Counted from the first letter of the stretch, positions 39,820-49,101 are shown. The stretch is DNA of 64,000 bases from M1-B18 sp048264125 (GCA_048264125.1 JBLXDM010000008.1:62001-126000), one strand, 5' to 3'. Numbers and translations are program-made. The notes: generated by a model not told the origin, from the letters alone.

Positions 39820-41370
39820 ATGGAATATGTTGTAGAGCTGCTGAATATTCGTAAGGAGTTTCCGGGAATAGTTGCAAATGATGATATCAGTCTGAATTTG
39901 AAAAAGGGCGAAATTTTAGCTTTGCTGGGAGAAAACGGAGCAGGTAAGTCTACCCTAATGGGGATTCTCTTCGGTATGAACCAGCCGGATAGCGGAAGGA
40001 TTCGCATAAATGGAAGTGAAGTACAAATATCAAATCCGAATGTCGCCAATGCCTTAGGTATAGGTATGGTTCATCAACACTTCAAGCTTGTCCATAATTT
40101 TACCATAACTGAAAATATTATTCTTGGAATAGAGCCAAAGGCTTGGTTCACAATTGATATTAAAGCCGCCTCAAAACGTATACGAGAGCTTTCGGAGCTC
40201 TATGGCCTTAATGTCGACCCCGATGCGAAGATTGAGGATGTTTCTGTTGGTATGCAGCAAAGGGTTGAGATATTAAAGATGCTCTATCGAAATGCTGAAA
40301 TTCTGATTATGGATGAGCCAACTGCTGTCCTTACACCTCAGGAAATAAACGAGCTTGTAAATATAATGAAGCGCTTGGTATCAGAGGGTAAATCCATAAT
40401 TCTAATTACCCATAAGCTTAAGGAAATCAAGGCTGTAGCCGATAGGTGCACAGTTATTAGAAGAGGTAAGCTTATAGGTACAGTAGATGTAGCCTCCACC
40501 AGTAAGGAGGAAATGGCGGAAATGATGGTAGGCCGTCAGGTTTCCTTTAAGGTAGACAAGGAGGAGCAGGAGACTGGCGAGGTAATTCTGGAGCTGAAGG
40601 ACCTGTCGGTTCTAAACAGTCGTAGGGTTATGGGGCTAAAAAACTTCTCCCTTGAGGTGCGGGCTGGTGAAATAGTCGGAATTGCGGGCGTAGAAGGAAA
40701 TGGCCAGACGGAGCTGGTTGAGGCTATTACAGGATTGAGAAAAGCAGAGTCTGGAAGGATATTCTTAAAGGGATCAGATATAACCGAAATACCTATACGT
40801 TCCCGTATACGAAATGGTATGTCCCATATTCCTGAGGACCGTCAAAAGAGAGGTCTGGTGCTGGATTATACGATAGAGGAAAATATGGTGCTGGAGCTGT
40901 ATGATAGCCCACCCTTCTCTAAAAAAGGCCTCTTGAATAAAAGCAGCATAAGAAGCTATGCTGAGAAAATAATGGCCCATTTTGATGTGCGTTCAGGGCA
41001 GGGAGCTGTAGCTGTTGCAAGGTCGCTTTCAGGAGGAAATCAACAGAAGGCCATCGTAGGAAGGGAGCTGGAACAAAATCCTGATTTGCTAATAGCTGTA
41101 CAGCCGACGAGGGGCCTCGATGTAGGGTCGATTGAATATATTCATAAGCGTTTAGTGGAGCAGCGGGATAATGGAAAAGCAATACTTTTAGTCTCTCTTG
41201 AGCTTAGCGAAATACTGAATTTATCCGATCGTATTGCAATAGTCAGCCATGGAGAGCTGGTTGGTATTGTCGATGCGAAGAATACCAACGAGAATGAAGT
41301 GGGACTAATGATGACAGGGATAAAAAGGGGGGAGAAGCTTGAAGCTAAACAAGATAAGGGGCATAAATAA
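39820..41370 (+). CDS. Nucleoside ABC transporter ATPase (two tandem domains)
   Basis: A 516-residue protein with two ABC cassettes in one chain. The first has Walker A GENGAGKS, signature VSVGMQQR and Walker B LIMDEPT; the second has a degenerate Walker A-like GVEGNGQTE, signature LSGGNQQK and AVQPTRGLD. This asymmetric layout is typical of the sugar/nucleoside (RbsA/NupO) family. It drives nucleoside import with the permeases encoded next. The start ATG 39820 follows AGAGGAGGG; its 3' end overlaps the next gene by 32 bases. The call to nucleosides rests on the BMP protein and deoC in the operon. Confidence 0.95.
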   Translation: MEYVVELLNIRKEFPGIVANDDISLNLKKGEILALLGENGAGKSTLMGILFGMNQPDSGRIRINGSEVQISNPNVANALGIGMVHQHFKLVHNFTITENIILGIEPKAWFTIDIKAASKRIRELSELYGLNVDPDAKIEDVSVGMQQRVEILKMLYRNAEILIMDEPTAVLTPQEINELVNIMKRLVSEGKSIILITHKLKEIKAVADRCTVIRRGKLIGTVDVASTSKEEMAEMMVGRQVSFKVDKEEQETGEVILELKDLSVLNSRRVMGLKNFSLEVRAGEIVGIAGVEGNGQTELVEAITGLRKAESGRIFLKGSDITEIPIRSRIRNGMSHIPEDRQKRGLVLDYTIEENMVLELYDSPPFSKKGLLNKSSIRSYAEKIMAHFDVRSGQGAVAVARSLSGGNQQKAIVGRELEQNPDLLIAVQPTRGLDVGSIEYIHKRLVEQRDNGKAILLVSLELSEILNLSDRIAIVSHGELVGIVDAKNTNENEVGLMMTGIKRGEKLEAKQDKGHK

Positions 41371-42406
41371 AAGTACGATTGTTTCCCTACTGTCAATTTT
41401 ACTGGGACTGCTGGCGGGTGCTGTTTTAATGCTGATTACAGGAAGCAATCCTATTGATGGCTATAACTATCTCTTCCGGGGTGGCTTTATGAATATTGAG
41501 CGCTTCGGCAACACTCTGGCGACTGCTACTCCCCTTATATTTACAGGCCTGTCGGTGGCCTTTGCCTTCAAAACCGGACTATTTAACATAGGGGCAGCAG
41601 GACAGATGCTCTTTGGGGGCTTTTGCGCAACTGCTGTAGGCTTGACCCTGGCCTGGCCTAAACCGCTTTTGCTGACAGCAATGATCATTAGTGCAATGCT
41701 GGGAGGAGCCCTATGGGCGCTAGTACCGGGGTTATTAAAGGCAAAATTCAATGTTCATGAGGTGGTTTCAACCATAATGATGAACTGGATAAGCTATTGG
41801 GTTATTTATTATGCTGTTCCAGCCTATTTAAAGGGAAGCTTTCTGGAGACGGAGTCCCGCAGATTACCTGAGAGTGCATCCTTAAGGGTTGGCTGGCTTA
41901 CAGAATTATTTAATGGCTCCTATATAAATTTAGGTATATTTCTTGCAATTGCTGCTGCCATCGTTATTGCCTTTATATTGAACAGGACGGTATTGGGTTA
42001 TGAGCTGAAGGCCGTTGGCTTCAACCGACATGCAGCAGAATATGCGGGGATTAATGTTAATAAAAGTACAATATTATCTATGATGATTGCAGGTGCACTT
42101 GCAGGACTGGGTGGAGCTGCCCTGTTTACAGGTAATGCCTCCAATATTCAGATAGGCGTCCTGCCTACTCAGGGCTTCGACGGTATCGCAGTTTCACTAC
42201 TGGCATCAAACTCTCCCATAGGGGTTATGGGTGCGGCAGTATTCTTTGGTCTTCTCTATTCTGGTAGGGGCTTTATGAATGCCATGACTAAAATACCTCC
42301 GGAGATAGCAGATACCATAATAGCAACCATCATATACTTTGCAGCAACAAGCGTATTGATTGAAGGCTTTGTTGATAAGCTTAAAAGAAGGAAGAGGGGG
42401 GTGTAG
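41339..42406 (+). CDS. Nucleoside ABC transporter permease 1
   Basis: A 355-residue membrane permease of the BPD_transp_2 (RbsC/NupP) family with about eight to ten helices. It shows FKTGLFNIGAAGQMLFG and AVGFNRHAAEYAGINVNKS, the signature segments of nucleoside permeases of this type. The start is TTG 41339, which lies inside the ATPase gene and follows GGGGGGAGAAGC. The overlap and rare start suggest coupled translation. It pairs with the second permease directly behind it. Confidence 0.93.
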   Translation: MKLNKIRGINKSTIVSLLSILLGLLAGAVLMLITGSNPIDGYNYLFRGGFMNIERFGNTLATATPLIFTGLSVAFAFKTGLFNIGAAGQMLFGGFCATAVGLTLAWPKPLLLTAMIISAMLGGALWALVPGLLKAKFNVHEVVSTIMMNWISYWVIYYAVPAYLKGSFLETESRRLPESASLRVGWLTELFNGSYINLGIFLAIAAAIVIAFILNRTVLGYELKAVGFNRHAAEYAGINVNKSTILSMMIAGALAGLGGAALFTGNASNIQIGVLPTQGFDGIAVSLLASNSPIGVMGAAVFFGLLYSGRGFMNAMTKIPPEIADTIIATIIYFAATSVLIEGFVDKLKRRKRGV

Positions 42407-42410
42407 TGGT

Positions 42411-43361
42411 ATGTGGTCTACAATCGTACAAATATTTCCCTATGCTATAACATTTACAATACCTTTGCTCATCGTTGCCCTTGGAGGCCTTTATTCAGAA
42501 CGCAGCGGGATTGTCAACATAGGGCTGGACGGACTGATGGTTTTCGGCTCCTTTGCAGGGGCTTTGACAATTTTCAAGCTGCAGGCTACAATGCCCTCTT
42601 CGACAGCTGTCTGGATAGGTCTTTTAGCAGCCATGGCTGCAGGTGCAGTATTTTCTTTATTGCATGCCTTCGCTTGTATCAATTTAAATGCCAATCAAGT
42701 TATTAGTGGTACTGCCATCAACATGATAGCCTATGCCCTTACGGTGTTTTTGGCCAGAAATGTTACAGGCAGCGGGAACATCCTTATAACCACTGGCTTG
42801 GCAAGACGCAATATACCTGGACTATCCTCAATTCCGATTATTGGTAAGCTATTTTTCTCTCAAACCTATGCATCAACCTGGGTAGTTCTGTTGATATTGC
42901 TAATTAGCTGGTTTGTATTATATAAGACCGCCTTCGGACTAAGGCTAAGGGCCTGCGGAGAGCATCCCCATGCAGCTGATGCAGCTGGAATCAACGTATA
43001 CCGTGTAAGATATGTGGCTGTTATGATTTCGGGGGCCTTTGCAGCATTGGGTGGTGCAGTTATACTGGTAACCTATTCCGGTGAATTTACGGGAAATGTG
43101 GCTGGTCTAGGCTTTCTGGCATTGGCATCCCTTATATTTGGGCAATGGAAGCCTCTCGGAATTCTGGGGGCAACCTTCTTCTTTGGCTTTGCCAGCACCA
43201 TAGCCAATGTATCCCAGGTGGTACCGGCGTTGGCAGCAATTCCAGGAGTAATTTTAAAGGTTTTCCCTTATGTAGTAACCCTTATAGCTTTAGTCATTTT
43301 CTCAAAATCCTCTCAGGCACCTAAGGCAGCAGGAGAACCCTTTGATCATGGGAAGCGATAG
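42411..43361 (+). CDS. Nucleoside ABC transporter permease 2
   Basis: A 316-residue permease of the same family as the preceding one (NupQ type), with about nine helices. The segments IVALGGLYSERSGIVNIGLDG and RACGEHPHAADAAGINVYRVR correspond to the paralogous motifs of permease 1. I place the start at ATG 42411, 4 bases after the stop of permease 1, behind GAGGGGGGTG; a longer frame would overlap by 47 bases. Together they form the heterodimeric channel of the nucleoside importer. Confidence 0.93.
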   Translation: MWSTIVQIFPYAITFTIPLLIVALGGLYSERSGIVNIGLDGLMVFGSFAGALTIFKLQATMPSSTAVWIGLLAAMAAGAVFSLLHAFACINLNANQVISGTAINMIAYALTVFLARNVTGSGNILITTGLARRNIPGLSSIPIIGKLFFSQTYASTWVVLLILLISWFVLYKTAFGLRLRACGEHPHAADAAGINVYRVRYVAVMISGAFAALGGAVILVTYSGEFTGNVAGLGFLALASLIFGQWKPLGILGATFFFGFASTIANVSQVVPALAAIPGVILKVFPYVVTLIALVIFSKSSQAPKAAGEPFDHGKR

Positions 43362-43412
43362 ATTGAGGAAGCTGTTGTAAGAGATAGGATATTTTAGGAA
43401 GGGGTGGAGGCT

Positions 43413-44117
43413 GTGATTATAGATGAATTAATTGAAGGTTCTCCTCTTTTTCAAAAATTGTCTTCAAAGCTGCCTCCCGACATTAAAGCTAGGTGCAGCA
43501 TTAAAAGGCTTGGGCCCGGCGGAATAGTAGTCAAGAAAAAGGATAGCTCGAAGTATGTCTATCTGCTGGTGGAGGGAGAGCTGAAGGTAGTTAATGAATC
43601 GGAAAATGGGAATATATTCGCCTATGACAGTATCCTCCCCCTCAGCTTTGTCGGTGAGCTGGAGGTCTTTGCGGATGAGGTTGAATATGCTGTAACAATA
43701 GAGTCAATAGCAGAATGTACTTTAATTCAAATTAGCGTGAATGACTTTATAAGGTGGCTGGAGCATGATCCTGCTTTATTAATGCTGGTGGCTAAGGGAC
43801 TTGCAAAAAAGATGTATCCCACCTCCTCGGAGGTTGTGAATATTATGTTTCAGCCCAGCATAAACAAGGTGGAGTATTATATCGCCAAATATTGCAATGA
43901 TAAAATAAAAAATGCTGATTTAGTTAAGCTTGAGAAAAAGCGTCAGCAAATGGCTGATGAAATAGGAAGTAGCATCAAATCCGTCAACAGAAGCATCAAA
44001 AAGCTGAAGGAAGAGGGGCTTGTTACTATTAAAAAGGGCAAGATATATGTAAATCGCAGTCAGCATGAAGGCTTATTGGAGGCTGTAAAAAAGCAAGGAA
44101 ATAAAAGCAGCCAATAA
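43413..44117 (+). CDS. Crp/Fnr family transcriptional regulator
   Basis: A 234-residue regulator with an N-terminal cyclic-nucleotide-binding-like beta barrel (residues 20-120) and a C-terminal winged helix (MADEIGSSIKSVNRSIKKLKEEGLVTIKKGK). It has no Fnr-type cysteine cluster and lacks clear cAMP phosphate-binding residues (no RxA pattern), so the effector is open; a nucleoside or deoxyribose phosphate would suit the operon. The start is GTG 43413, behind AAGGGG; GTG 43404 is possible. It lies between the permeases and deoC and probably regulates this operon. Confidence 0.88.
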   Translation: MIIDELIEGSPLFQKLSSKLPPDIKARCSIKRLGPGGIVVKKKDSSKYVYLLVEGELKVVNESENGNIFAYDSILPLSFVGELEVFADEVEYAVTIESIAECTLIQISVNDFIRWLEHDPALLMLVAKGLAKKMYPTSSEVVNIMFQPSINKVEYYIAKYCNDKIKNADLVKLEKKRQQMADEIGSSIKSVNRSIKKLKEEGLVTIKKGKIYVNRSQHEGLLEAVKKQGNKSSQ

Positions 44118-44135
44118 CGGAAAGGTGGTGCAATA

Positions 44136-44813
44136 ATGACTGATGGAAAAAGGATTGCCGCAATGATAGATCACACCTTATTAAAGGCAACTGCCACCGG
44201 TGAGGAGATTAAGACCTATTGCCGCGAGGCAATAATGTATGGCTTTGCATCGGTTTGTGTAAATCCCTGCTATGTAGGTCTGGTGGCTGAAGAGCTAAAG
44301 GGCACAGCGGTGAAGGTGTGTACGGTCATAGGCTTCCCCTTGGGGGCAAATCAGCCGGTGGTAAAGGCCTTTGAGGCAACTAAGGCGGTTGAAGCAGGTG
44401 CACAGGAAGTGGATATGGTTATTAATATAGGGGCCCTTAAGGAGGGCAAGCTGGACTATATTGAAAAGGAAATAAAAATGGTTGTGGAGGCCTCTAAGCC
44501 AGCCTTGGTAAAGGTAATAATAGAGACCTGCTATCTGACGGATACAGAAAAGCAGCAGGCATGCGAGGCAGCAAAAAGAGCAGGAGCCCATTTTGTAAAA
44601 ACCTCTACTGGCTTCGGAACCGGTGGGGCAAAGCTGGAGGATGTAAAGCTAATGAGACAGACAGTAGGTGAAGGCATAGGTGTTAAGGCCTCCGGCGGGG
44701 TAAAAAGCTTGAAGGATGCAGAGGCCTTTATAGAGGCCGGAGCCAGTAGAATAGGCACCAGCTCAGGTATAGCTATAGTTGAGGATGGTACTGCTTCAGA
44801 CAAAGAGTATTAG
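44136..44813 (+). CDS. deoC: Deoxyribose-phosphate aldolase
   Basis: A 225-residue class I aldolase of the DERA family. Visible features are IDHTLLKATAT at the N-terminus, the VDMVINIGALKEG strand, the Schiff-base lysine in HFVKTSTGFG near residue 150 and the proton-relay lysine in VKASGGVK. It converts 2-deoxyribose-5-phosphate to glyceraldehyde-3-phosphate and acetaldehyde, the last step of deoxynucleoside breakdown. The start ATG 44136 follows GGAAAGGTGG. As the last gene of the nucleoside uptake operon it links import to carbon use. Confidence 0.97.
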   Translation: MTDGKRIAAMIDHTLLKATATGEEIKTYCREAIMYGFASVCVNPCYVGLVAEELKGTAVKVCTVIGFPLGANQPVVKAFEATKAVEAGAQEVDMVINIGALKEGKLDYIEKEIKMVVEASKPALVKVIIETCYLTDTEKQQACEAAKRAGAHFVKTSTGFGTGGAKLEDVKLMRQTVGEGIGVKASGGVKSLKDAEAFIEAGASRIGTSSGIAIVEDGTASDKEY

Positions 44814-44872
44814 CTTATTAGTCAGCTATTAGCGGTAGCTTAAAAGTGAGTTTATTAAAAATGAGATGAATG

Positions 44873-44918
44873 GAGAATGGATACTTTGCTATGAGCAATA
44901 TGTTCATTCTTTTTTTGT
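44873..44918 (+). terminator. Intrinsic terminator after deoC
   Basis: AGAATG pairs with CATTCT around a 26-base loop that itself has partial pairing (TTGCT with AGCAA), followed by seven T. The rest of the 301-base gap to 45115 is AT-rich and shows nothing I can name. Confidence 0.75.
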
Positions 44919-45114
44919 ATAGATAAGATCAATAATGCGCTGATATCATTAAATCAAATAATTCTCCTACATGGCCTTAAATCCTCGTACATAGGAAATA
45001 TAAGCAGTGAGAGGGTTTACGCTGAGGGAAACTTTATTTAAGATAATTGCAGCTAAAGCTTATATTTACACAAAATAAAAGGTAAAATAAAAGGATATAA
45101 AATAAGGTGTGGTG

Positions 45115-45510
45115 ATGAGGTTGATTGCTGTTAGTGCTGCAATAATTACTAATAATAATAAAATTCTATTGGCTCAAAGAGGCAGAAATAAATCTGAGGC
45201 CTATAAATGGGAGTTTCCCGGCGGCAAGCTGGAGGCCAATGAAACCGTTGAGGAGAGCTTGAAAAGGGAGATACAGGAGGAGCTGGGGATACAAATAGAG
45301 GTTGGGGAGCTGCTGGGGGAGAGCATTTATCATTATCCAGCAGCAAGTGTAAGGCTCATAGCCCATTATGCAGAATGGATCTCGGGAGATATTGAGCCAA
45401 CGGAGCATGAGGCAATAATATGGGTTGCAAAAAATGAGCTTAAGAATTATGATTTTGCCCCCGCAGATATACCCTTGGTTGAGAAACTAATACAGAAAAA
45501 TACTATATAG
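45115..45510 (+). CDS. Nudix hydrolase (MutT-like)
   Basis: A 131-residue Nudix protein with a complete Nudix box: GGKLEANETVEESLKREI followed by QEELG, matching G-x5-E-x7-R-E-U-x-E-E-x-G. The N-terminal VSAAIITNNNKILLAQRG and the FPGGK context resemble MutT, which removes 8-oxo-dGTP, but Nudix specificity cannot be read from the box. The start ATG 45115 follows AAGGTG; a GTG six bases upstream is an alternative. Stand-alone gene closed by a strong terminator. Confidence 0.92.
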   Translation: MRLIAVSAAIITNNNKILLAQRGRNKSEAYKWEFPGGKLEANETVEESLKREIQEELGIQIEVGELLGESIYHYPAASVRLIAHYAEWISGDIEPTEHEAIIWVAKNELKNYDFAPADIPLVEKLIQKNTI

Positions 45511-45551
45511 CAGAGAACTAACAACATTTATAATATAAGCAACAAAAAAGG

Positions 45552-45610
45552 AAAATCGACAAAAATCAAGAAATGACCGTCTCTTCTTGATTTTGGCGAT
45601 TTTTTTTATT
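45552..45610 (+). terminator. Intrinsic terminator after Nudix gene
   Basis: A long stem (AAAATCG...CAAAAATCAAGAA with TTCTTGATTTTGG...CGATTTT) followed by eight T. Confidence 0.92.
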
Positions 45611-45633
45611 TTTGATAAAAATTGAACTAGATG

Positions 45634-45680
45634 TTGACAGTAGAGTTAAATGGTTGTATAGTTAATTACATAAGTAACTA
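45634..45680 (+). promoter_or_regulatory. GntR operon promoter with overlapping palindromic operator
   Basis: TTGACA at 45634-45639 and TATAGT at 45657-45662 are 17 bases apart. The inverted repeat TAGTTAATTA-CA-TAAGTAACTA (45659-45680; 9 of 10 paired) overlaps the -10 box and start site, the expected place for autorepression by the GntR protein encoded next. Confidence 0.82.
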
Positions 45681-45706
45681 ACCAATGAAGTGAAGGGAGG
45701 TTAATC

Positions 45707-46072
45707 ATGTTTTTAGACTTTAGCAGTGATAAGCCAATATATATTCAGCTGGCAGAGGCTATAGAGGATAATATATTAAAGGGAGTTTTTGAAGAGGAGA
45801 GTCAGATTGTATCCACAACTGAGATTTCTGTAAGCTTTAAAATTAACCCAGCAACAGCGGGAAAGGGCATCAACCTTCTGGTTGATGAAGGGATATTATA
45901 TAAAAAGCGAGGTGTAGGTATGTTTGTAAGTACCGGTGCTAAGGTAAAAATTCTTCAAAAGAGAAGGGCGGGCTTCTACGAGAGCTTTATATTGGCTTTA
46001 CTGGAGGAGGCCTCTAAGCTCAATATATCCAAGGAGGAAATTATTAAAATGATTGAAGGAGGGAAGGCATAA
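45707..46072 (+). CDS. GntR family regulator, YtrA type
   Basis: A 121-residue short GntR regulator with an N-terminal winged helix (YIQLAEAIEDNILKGVFEEE, then the recognition part VSFKINPATAGKGINLLVDEGI and the wing KRGVGMFVS) and a short C-terminal helical dimerisation segment, the layout of the YtrA subfamily. Such repressors control their own ABC transporter operon. ATG 45707 follows GAAGGGAGG. The stop overlaps the next start (TAATG), so the ATPase is coupled. An operator palindrome overlaps the promoter. Confidence 0.94.
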   Translation: MFLDFSSDKPIYIQLAEAIEDNILKGVFEEESQIVSTTEISVSFKINPATAGKGINLLVDEGILYKKRGVGMFVSTGAKVKILQKRRAGFYESFILALLEEASKLNISKEEIIKMIEGGKA

Positions 46073-46935
46073 TGAGCTTAATAGAATTTAAAGGTATTAC
46101 TAAGTATTATAAGGATACATTGGCATTGGATAATATATGCATGAACCTAGAACCAGATAAGATCTATGGTCTTTTAGGGAGGAATGGAGCTGGAAAAACT
46201 ACGCTTCTCAATCTTCTGACAAATAAAATATTTCCAACAGCAGGGGATATCACCCTTGATGGAATGACAGTATTTGGGAATGATAGGGCTTTAAAGAATA
46301 TATTCTATATGATGGAAAAGAGCTTATATCCGGAGAATCTAGAGCTTAGGGAAATATTTAAGTGGACGAAGGAGTTTTATCCTGAATTTGATAAGAATTA
46401 TGCAAACCTTCTTTGTGAGAAATTCAAGCTAAATACCAAGAAAAGTGTCAAGGAGCTATCTACAGGCTATGGCTCAATTTTTAAAGCAATTGTTGCTATG
46501 GCCACAAATGCCAGAATATTAGTATTTGATGAGCCGGTCCTGGGGCTGGACGCCAACCATAGAGATTTATTCTATAGGGAGCTGCTGGCAAATTATAATG
46601 ATAATCCAAAGACAATCATCATATCTACCCATTTAATTGAGGAGATAGAGGATGTATTGGAGGAAGTCCTTATAATAAAGGAAGGAAAATTGATACTAAA
46701 AAAGCCTATAGCAGAGCTATTGGCCTCAGCTCATACTGTTTCAGGTGAAGCCTCAAGGGTGGATGCCTACCTGAAGGGCAGGAGTGCTGCAGGGGAGGAA
46801 ATGCTGGGGAAATTTAAGTCTGCGACTGTTCTAGAGGAAATAAATTATATGAATCAGATAATGGCTAAGGAGCTAGATCTTGAGCTTTCAAAGATCGAGC
46901 TTCAGAAGCTCTTCATAAGTCTGACAAATAATTAA
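46072..46935 (+). CDS. ABC transporter ATPase (YtrB-like)
   Basis: A 287-residue ATPase with Walker A GRNGAGKT, a signature that is degenerate (ELSTGYGSI where LSGGQ is usual), Walker B ILVFDEPVLGLD and the H-loop in STHLIEE. The C-terminal 70 residues are a helical extension. It works with the membrane protein encoded 13 bases downstream. YtrB-like systems respond to cell wall antibiotics in Bacillus, which is the likely but unproved role here. The start overlaps the GntR stop codon. Confidence 0.92.
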   Translation: MSLIEFKGITKYYKDTLALDNICMNLEPDKIYGLLGRNGAGKTTLLNLLTNKIFPTAGDITLDGMTVFGNDRALKNIFYMMEKSLYPENLELREIFKWTKEFYPEFDKNYANLLCEKFKLNTKKSVKELSTGYGSIFKAIVAMATNARILVFDEPVLGLDANHRDLFYRELLANYNDNPKTIIISTHLIEEIEDVLEEVLIIKEGKLILKKPIAELLASAHTVSGEASRVDAYLKGRSAAGEEMLGKFKSATVLEEINYMNQIMAKELDLELSKIELQKLFISLTNN

Positions 46936-46948
46936 GGGAGGGGATTAC

Positions 46949-47659
46949 ATGCTTAAGTCTCAAAATATTAAGGTTTCAAAGTATATATTCAAGGATATAT
47001 TAAATGCTATGAAATATTATTATGCTATAATAGCGATAATTTCCTTGTTTTTCATGTGGATATTCACCTATAGCAATGCAAGCGGTGGCAAAGTCAACGG
47101 CTTTGGTGTTTCGGCCCTCATATTTCTATTTTTCACCGGCAGAGGCTTTTTTAGATCCAGCTTTGGTTTTACACAAGCCAATAATGTATCAAGGAGGAGC
47201 TTTTATCATGGAGGAATCCTAGGGCTTTTAGCTGCCGCTGGGGTTATGGCTGCATTGGAGGTTATCTTAAACAATGCTTTAAAGCTTCTAATGCCCTATG
47301 AGGGCCTTGTGGAAATGATGTACATCAGAAACGATATTATAGCTGATTATGTATGGTCCTTTGCCAGCTTTTCTTTGTTCTTAAGCATAGGGTGGTTTGT
47401 TGGGATGGTTCTGTACAGAGTTAAAGGCAAGCAGAGGACACTTGTGATGGTGGCGCCCTTTTTGACAATAGTTGTATTAGGCTTTATAGATCAGACCTTT
47501 GGTCTAAATATATTCGGCAGCCTATTTTCGTTTTTATTAAAGGCACTTGGCTTAACCAATCTAAATCCTTTTATTGCGGCTATGAATTTGATGCTTGCTT
47601 GCATTATAGTTCTTGCTCTTTGCTTCCCGATAATAAGAAAAATACCCCTTAGGGGTTAG
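46949..47659 (+). CDS. ABC transporter membrane subunit
   Basis: A 236-residue integral membrane protein with about six helices, starting at ATG 46949 behind AAGGGAGGGG, 13 bases after the ATPase. It shows no conserved family motif I can name beyond the ABC-2 type permease pattern. Its place in the GntR-ATPase operon makes it the transport or sensor partner. The substrate is unknown. Confidence 0.85.
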   Translation: MLKSQNIKVSKYIFKDILNAMKYYYAIIAIISLFFMWIFTYSNASGGKVNGFGVSALIFLFFTGRGFFRSSFGFTQANNVSRRSFYHGGILGLLAAAGVMAALEVILNNALKLLMPYEGLVEMMYIRNDIIADYVWSFASFSLFLSIGWFVGMVLYRVKGKQRTLVMVAPFLTIVVLGFIDQTFGLNIFGSLFSFLLKALGLTNLNPFIAAMNLMLACIIVLALCFPIIRKIPLRG

Positions 47660-47763
47660 TAGGTGAAAATACAAAAAACACAGGGATGCACTCCTACTAC
47701 TTTGTGATAATACCGCATAAACATCCCATGCGATTAATTATAAAACAAAATTTTAACACAGTA

Positions 47764-47803
47764 AAAAAAGACCCAATGAAATGTCAATTCACTGGGTCTT
47801 TCG
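47764..47803. terminator. Bidirectional terminator
   Basis: AAAGACCCA pairs with TGGGTCTTT; the stem extends with TGAA/TTCA. It ends the ABC operon and overlaps the last codons of the minus-strand germination permease gene, whose TGA is in the stem. Confidence 0.88.
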
Positions 47804-48880
47804 ATTATTGAATGGACCGTTAAATCTGCTCAAAATAAGAAGTATTAGAGGAATGACAATTTGAAAGGGGATTGAGTAAAAGGGCCAGATATCCTTAGAC
47901 CAGGCCAGCATTTCTGGGGCACTTTCATAAACCCATATGGATAGCCCAACTAAAATTACCCCTATGGGTATAACAAAGGGCCTGTGATCCTTGCTGCCTG
48001 TCAATTGTGCAATACCAATGGAGGCTGCCAAATAGCAGCAGCAGATTTTAGTGCCTCCGCTCATAAAGAAAAATACACCAATTAGGGGGTCTAGGTTTAA
48101 GCCCGTCAGGTGCTGTATCGTATAATGTGGAGGGAACATGGTTTTTGTGATCTCAGTAGCACCAATCACCGACAAATCCCGTATTATTCCCAGAAGTAGT
48201 ATAAGGCCCGCCACCAAAAACGAAAATATGAAGACTCTTTTTACATTGCTGCTCTTGTTGGCATATGGCAGCAGCATCAGCATCACCACCGTTTCACCGA
48301 AGGGGAAGGCTAGGACAGAGAAGGCTGCACTCATAATAGGCCTAACGCCATGGAAAAGTACAGGCCTGAGATTTGTTAAGTCGAAGTGGGGGGTTAGGAT
48401 AAAGAATAATACAATCTGAAATACATAAATAAGGGGAACTATCATTTCGGATATTCTAGCGGTTGTTTCAATACCGCTTCTCGTTGCGTAACAGGTTACA
48501 AGGACACAGCATAAGATGATAAACCACAGAGGGGTTTCCGGTAGAGAAACGGTTATAATGTAGTCTCCGAAATTCCGCAGCACAAGGGCCGCCAGGTGAA
48601 TAAAGTACCATATATATAATATACTTATCAAATTACCTATCCATTTACCCAACAGTATTCTATGAATCTCTACAAGGGTTTTGTCCTTAAATTTTTTAAA
48701 AAGTGTATAATAGCAGCTAAACAGCAGTATTCCACCTGCCCAAGCTAATATATATGCTATCCAGGCATCTTCTAGGGCTCCGCTTCCAGGTACTATTATT
48801 ATTGTGCTGCCAAGTATCATACCCATAATCAGTATTGACAGCTGGGTGGAAGATATCTGTGCTTGCTTAAGCATACTCAT
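47789..48880 (-). CDS. Spore germination permease GerAB family (GerB subunit)
   Basis: A 363-residue, ten-helix protein of the GerAB/APC-like endospore germination family, with the N-terminal ISSTQLSILIMGMILGSTIIIVPG helix and SGIETTARISEMIVPLI typical of the B subunit that binds the germinant amino acid or nucleoside. It sits in the spore inner membrane as part of a GerA-type receptor with the A and C proteins encoded in the same operon. The start at 48880 overlaps the preceding small gene by one base. Germinant is unknown. Confidence 0.93.
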   Translation of the reverse strand: MSMLKQAQISSTQLSILIMGMILGSTIIIVPGSGALEDAWIAYILAWAGGILLFSCYYTLFKKFKDKTLVEIHRILLGKWIGNLISILYIWYFIHLAALVLRNFGDYIITVSLPETPLWFIILCCVLVTCYATRSGIETTARISEMIVPLIYVFQIVLFFILTPHFDLTNLRPVLFHGVRPIMSAAFSVLAFPFGETVVMLMLLPYANKSSNVKRVFIFSFLVAGLILLLGIIRDLSVIGATEITKTMFPPHYTIQHLTGLNLDPLIGVFFFMSGGTKICCCYLAASIGIAQLTGSKDHRPFVIPIGVILVGLSIWVYESAPEMLAWSKDIWPFYSIPFQIVIPLILLILSRFNGPFNNRKTQ

Positions 48881-49092
48881 TACCTCGCTATGATTAATTT
48901 AACTATTCTTTCAATAAATATTGTCGGTGCTGCCACTGGCAGATCCATTGCAACGATAACCAGCACGATAAAGCCTAGAAGCATCAATAGGCTATAGGTG
49001 ACCACTACAGCATGGCTTTTGGCTTTATATAATAGTCTTAAGTCTATGAAAAAAAGCAAGATGAGGCTTGTAATTATTAAGATAACTCTCAT
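48880..49092 (-). CDS. Small membrane protein in the germination operon (GerD-like position)
   Basis: A 70-residue protein with two membrane helices (about residues 3-20 and 30-52), lying between the C- and B-subunit genes with one-base overlap to the latter. Two-helix D proteins of 55-75 residues accompany some GerA-type receptors and modulate germinant response in Bacillus. The placement and topology fit this; the sequence is not otherwise recognisable. Confidence 0.78.
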   Translation of the reverse strand: MRVILIITSLILLFFIDLRLLYKAKSHAVVVTYSLLMLLGFIVLVIVAMDLPVAAPTIFIERIVKLIIAR

Positions 49093-49101
49093 AGTCGTCT
49101 C

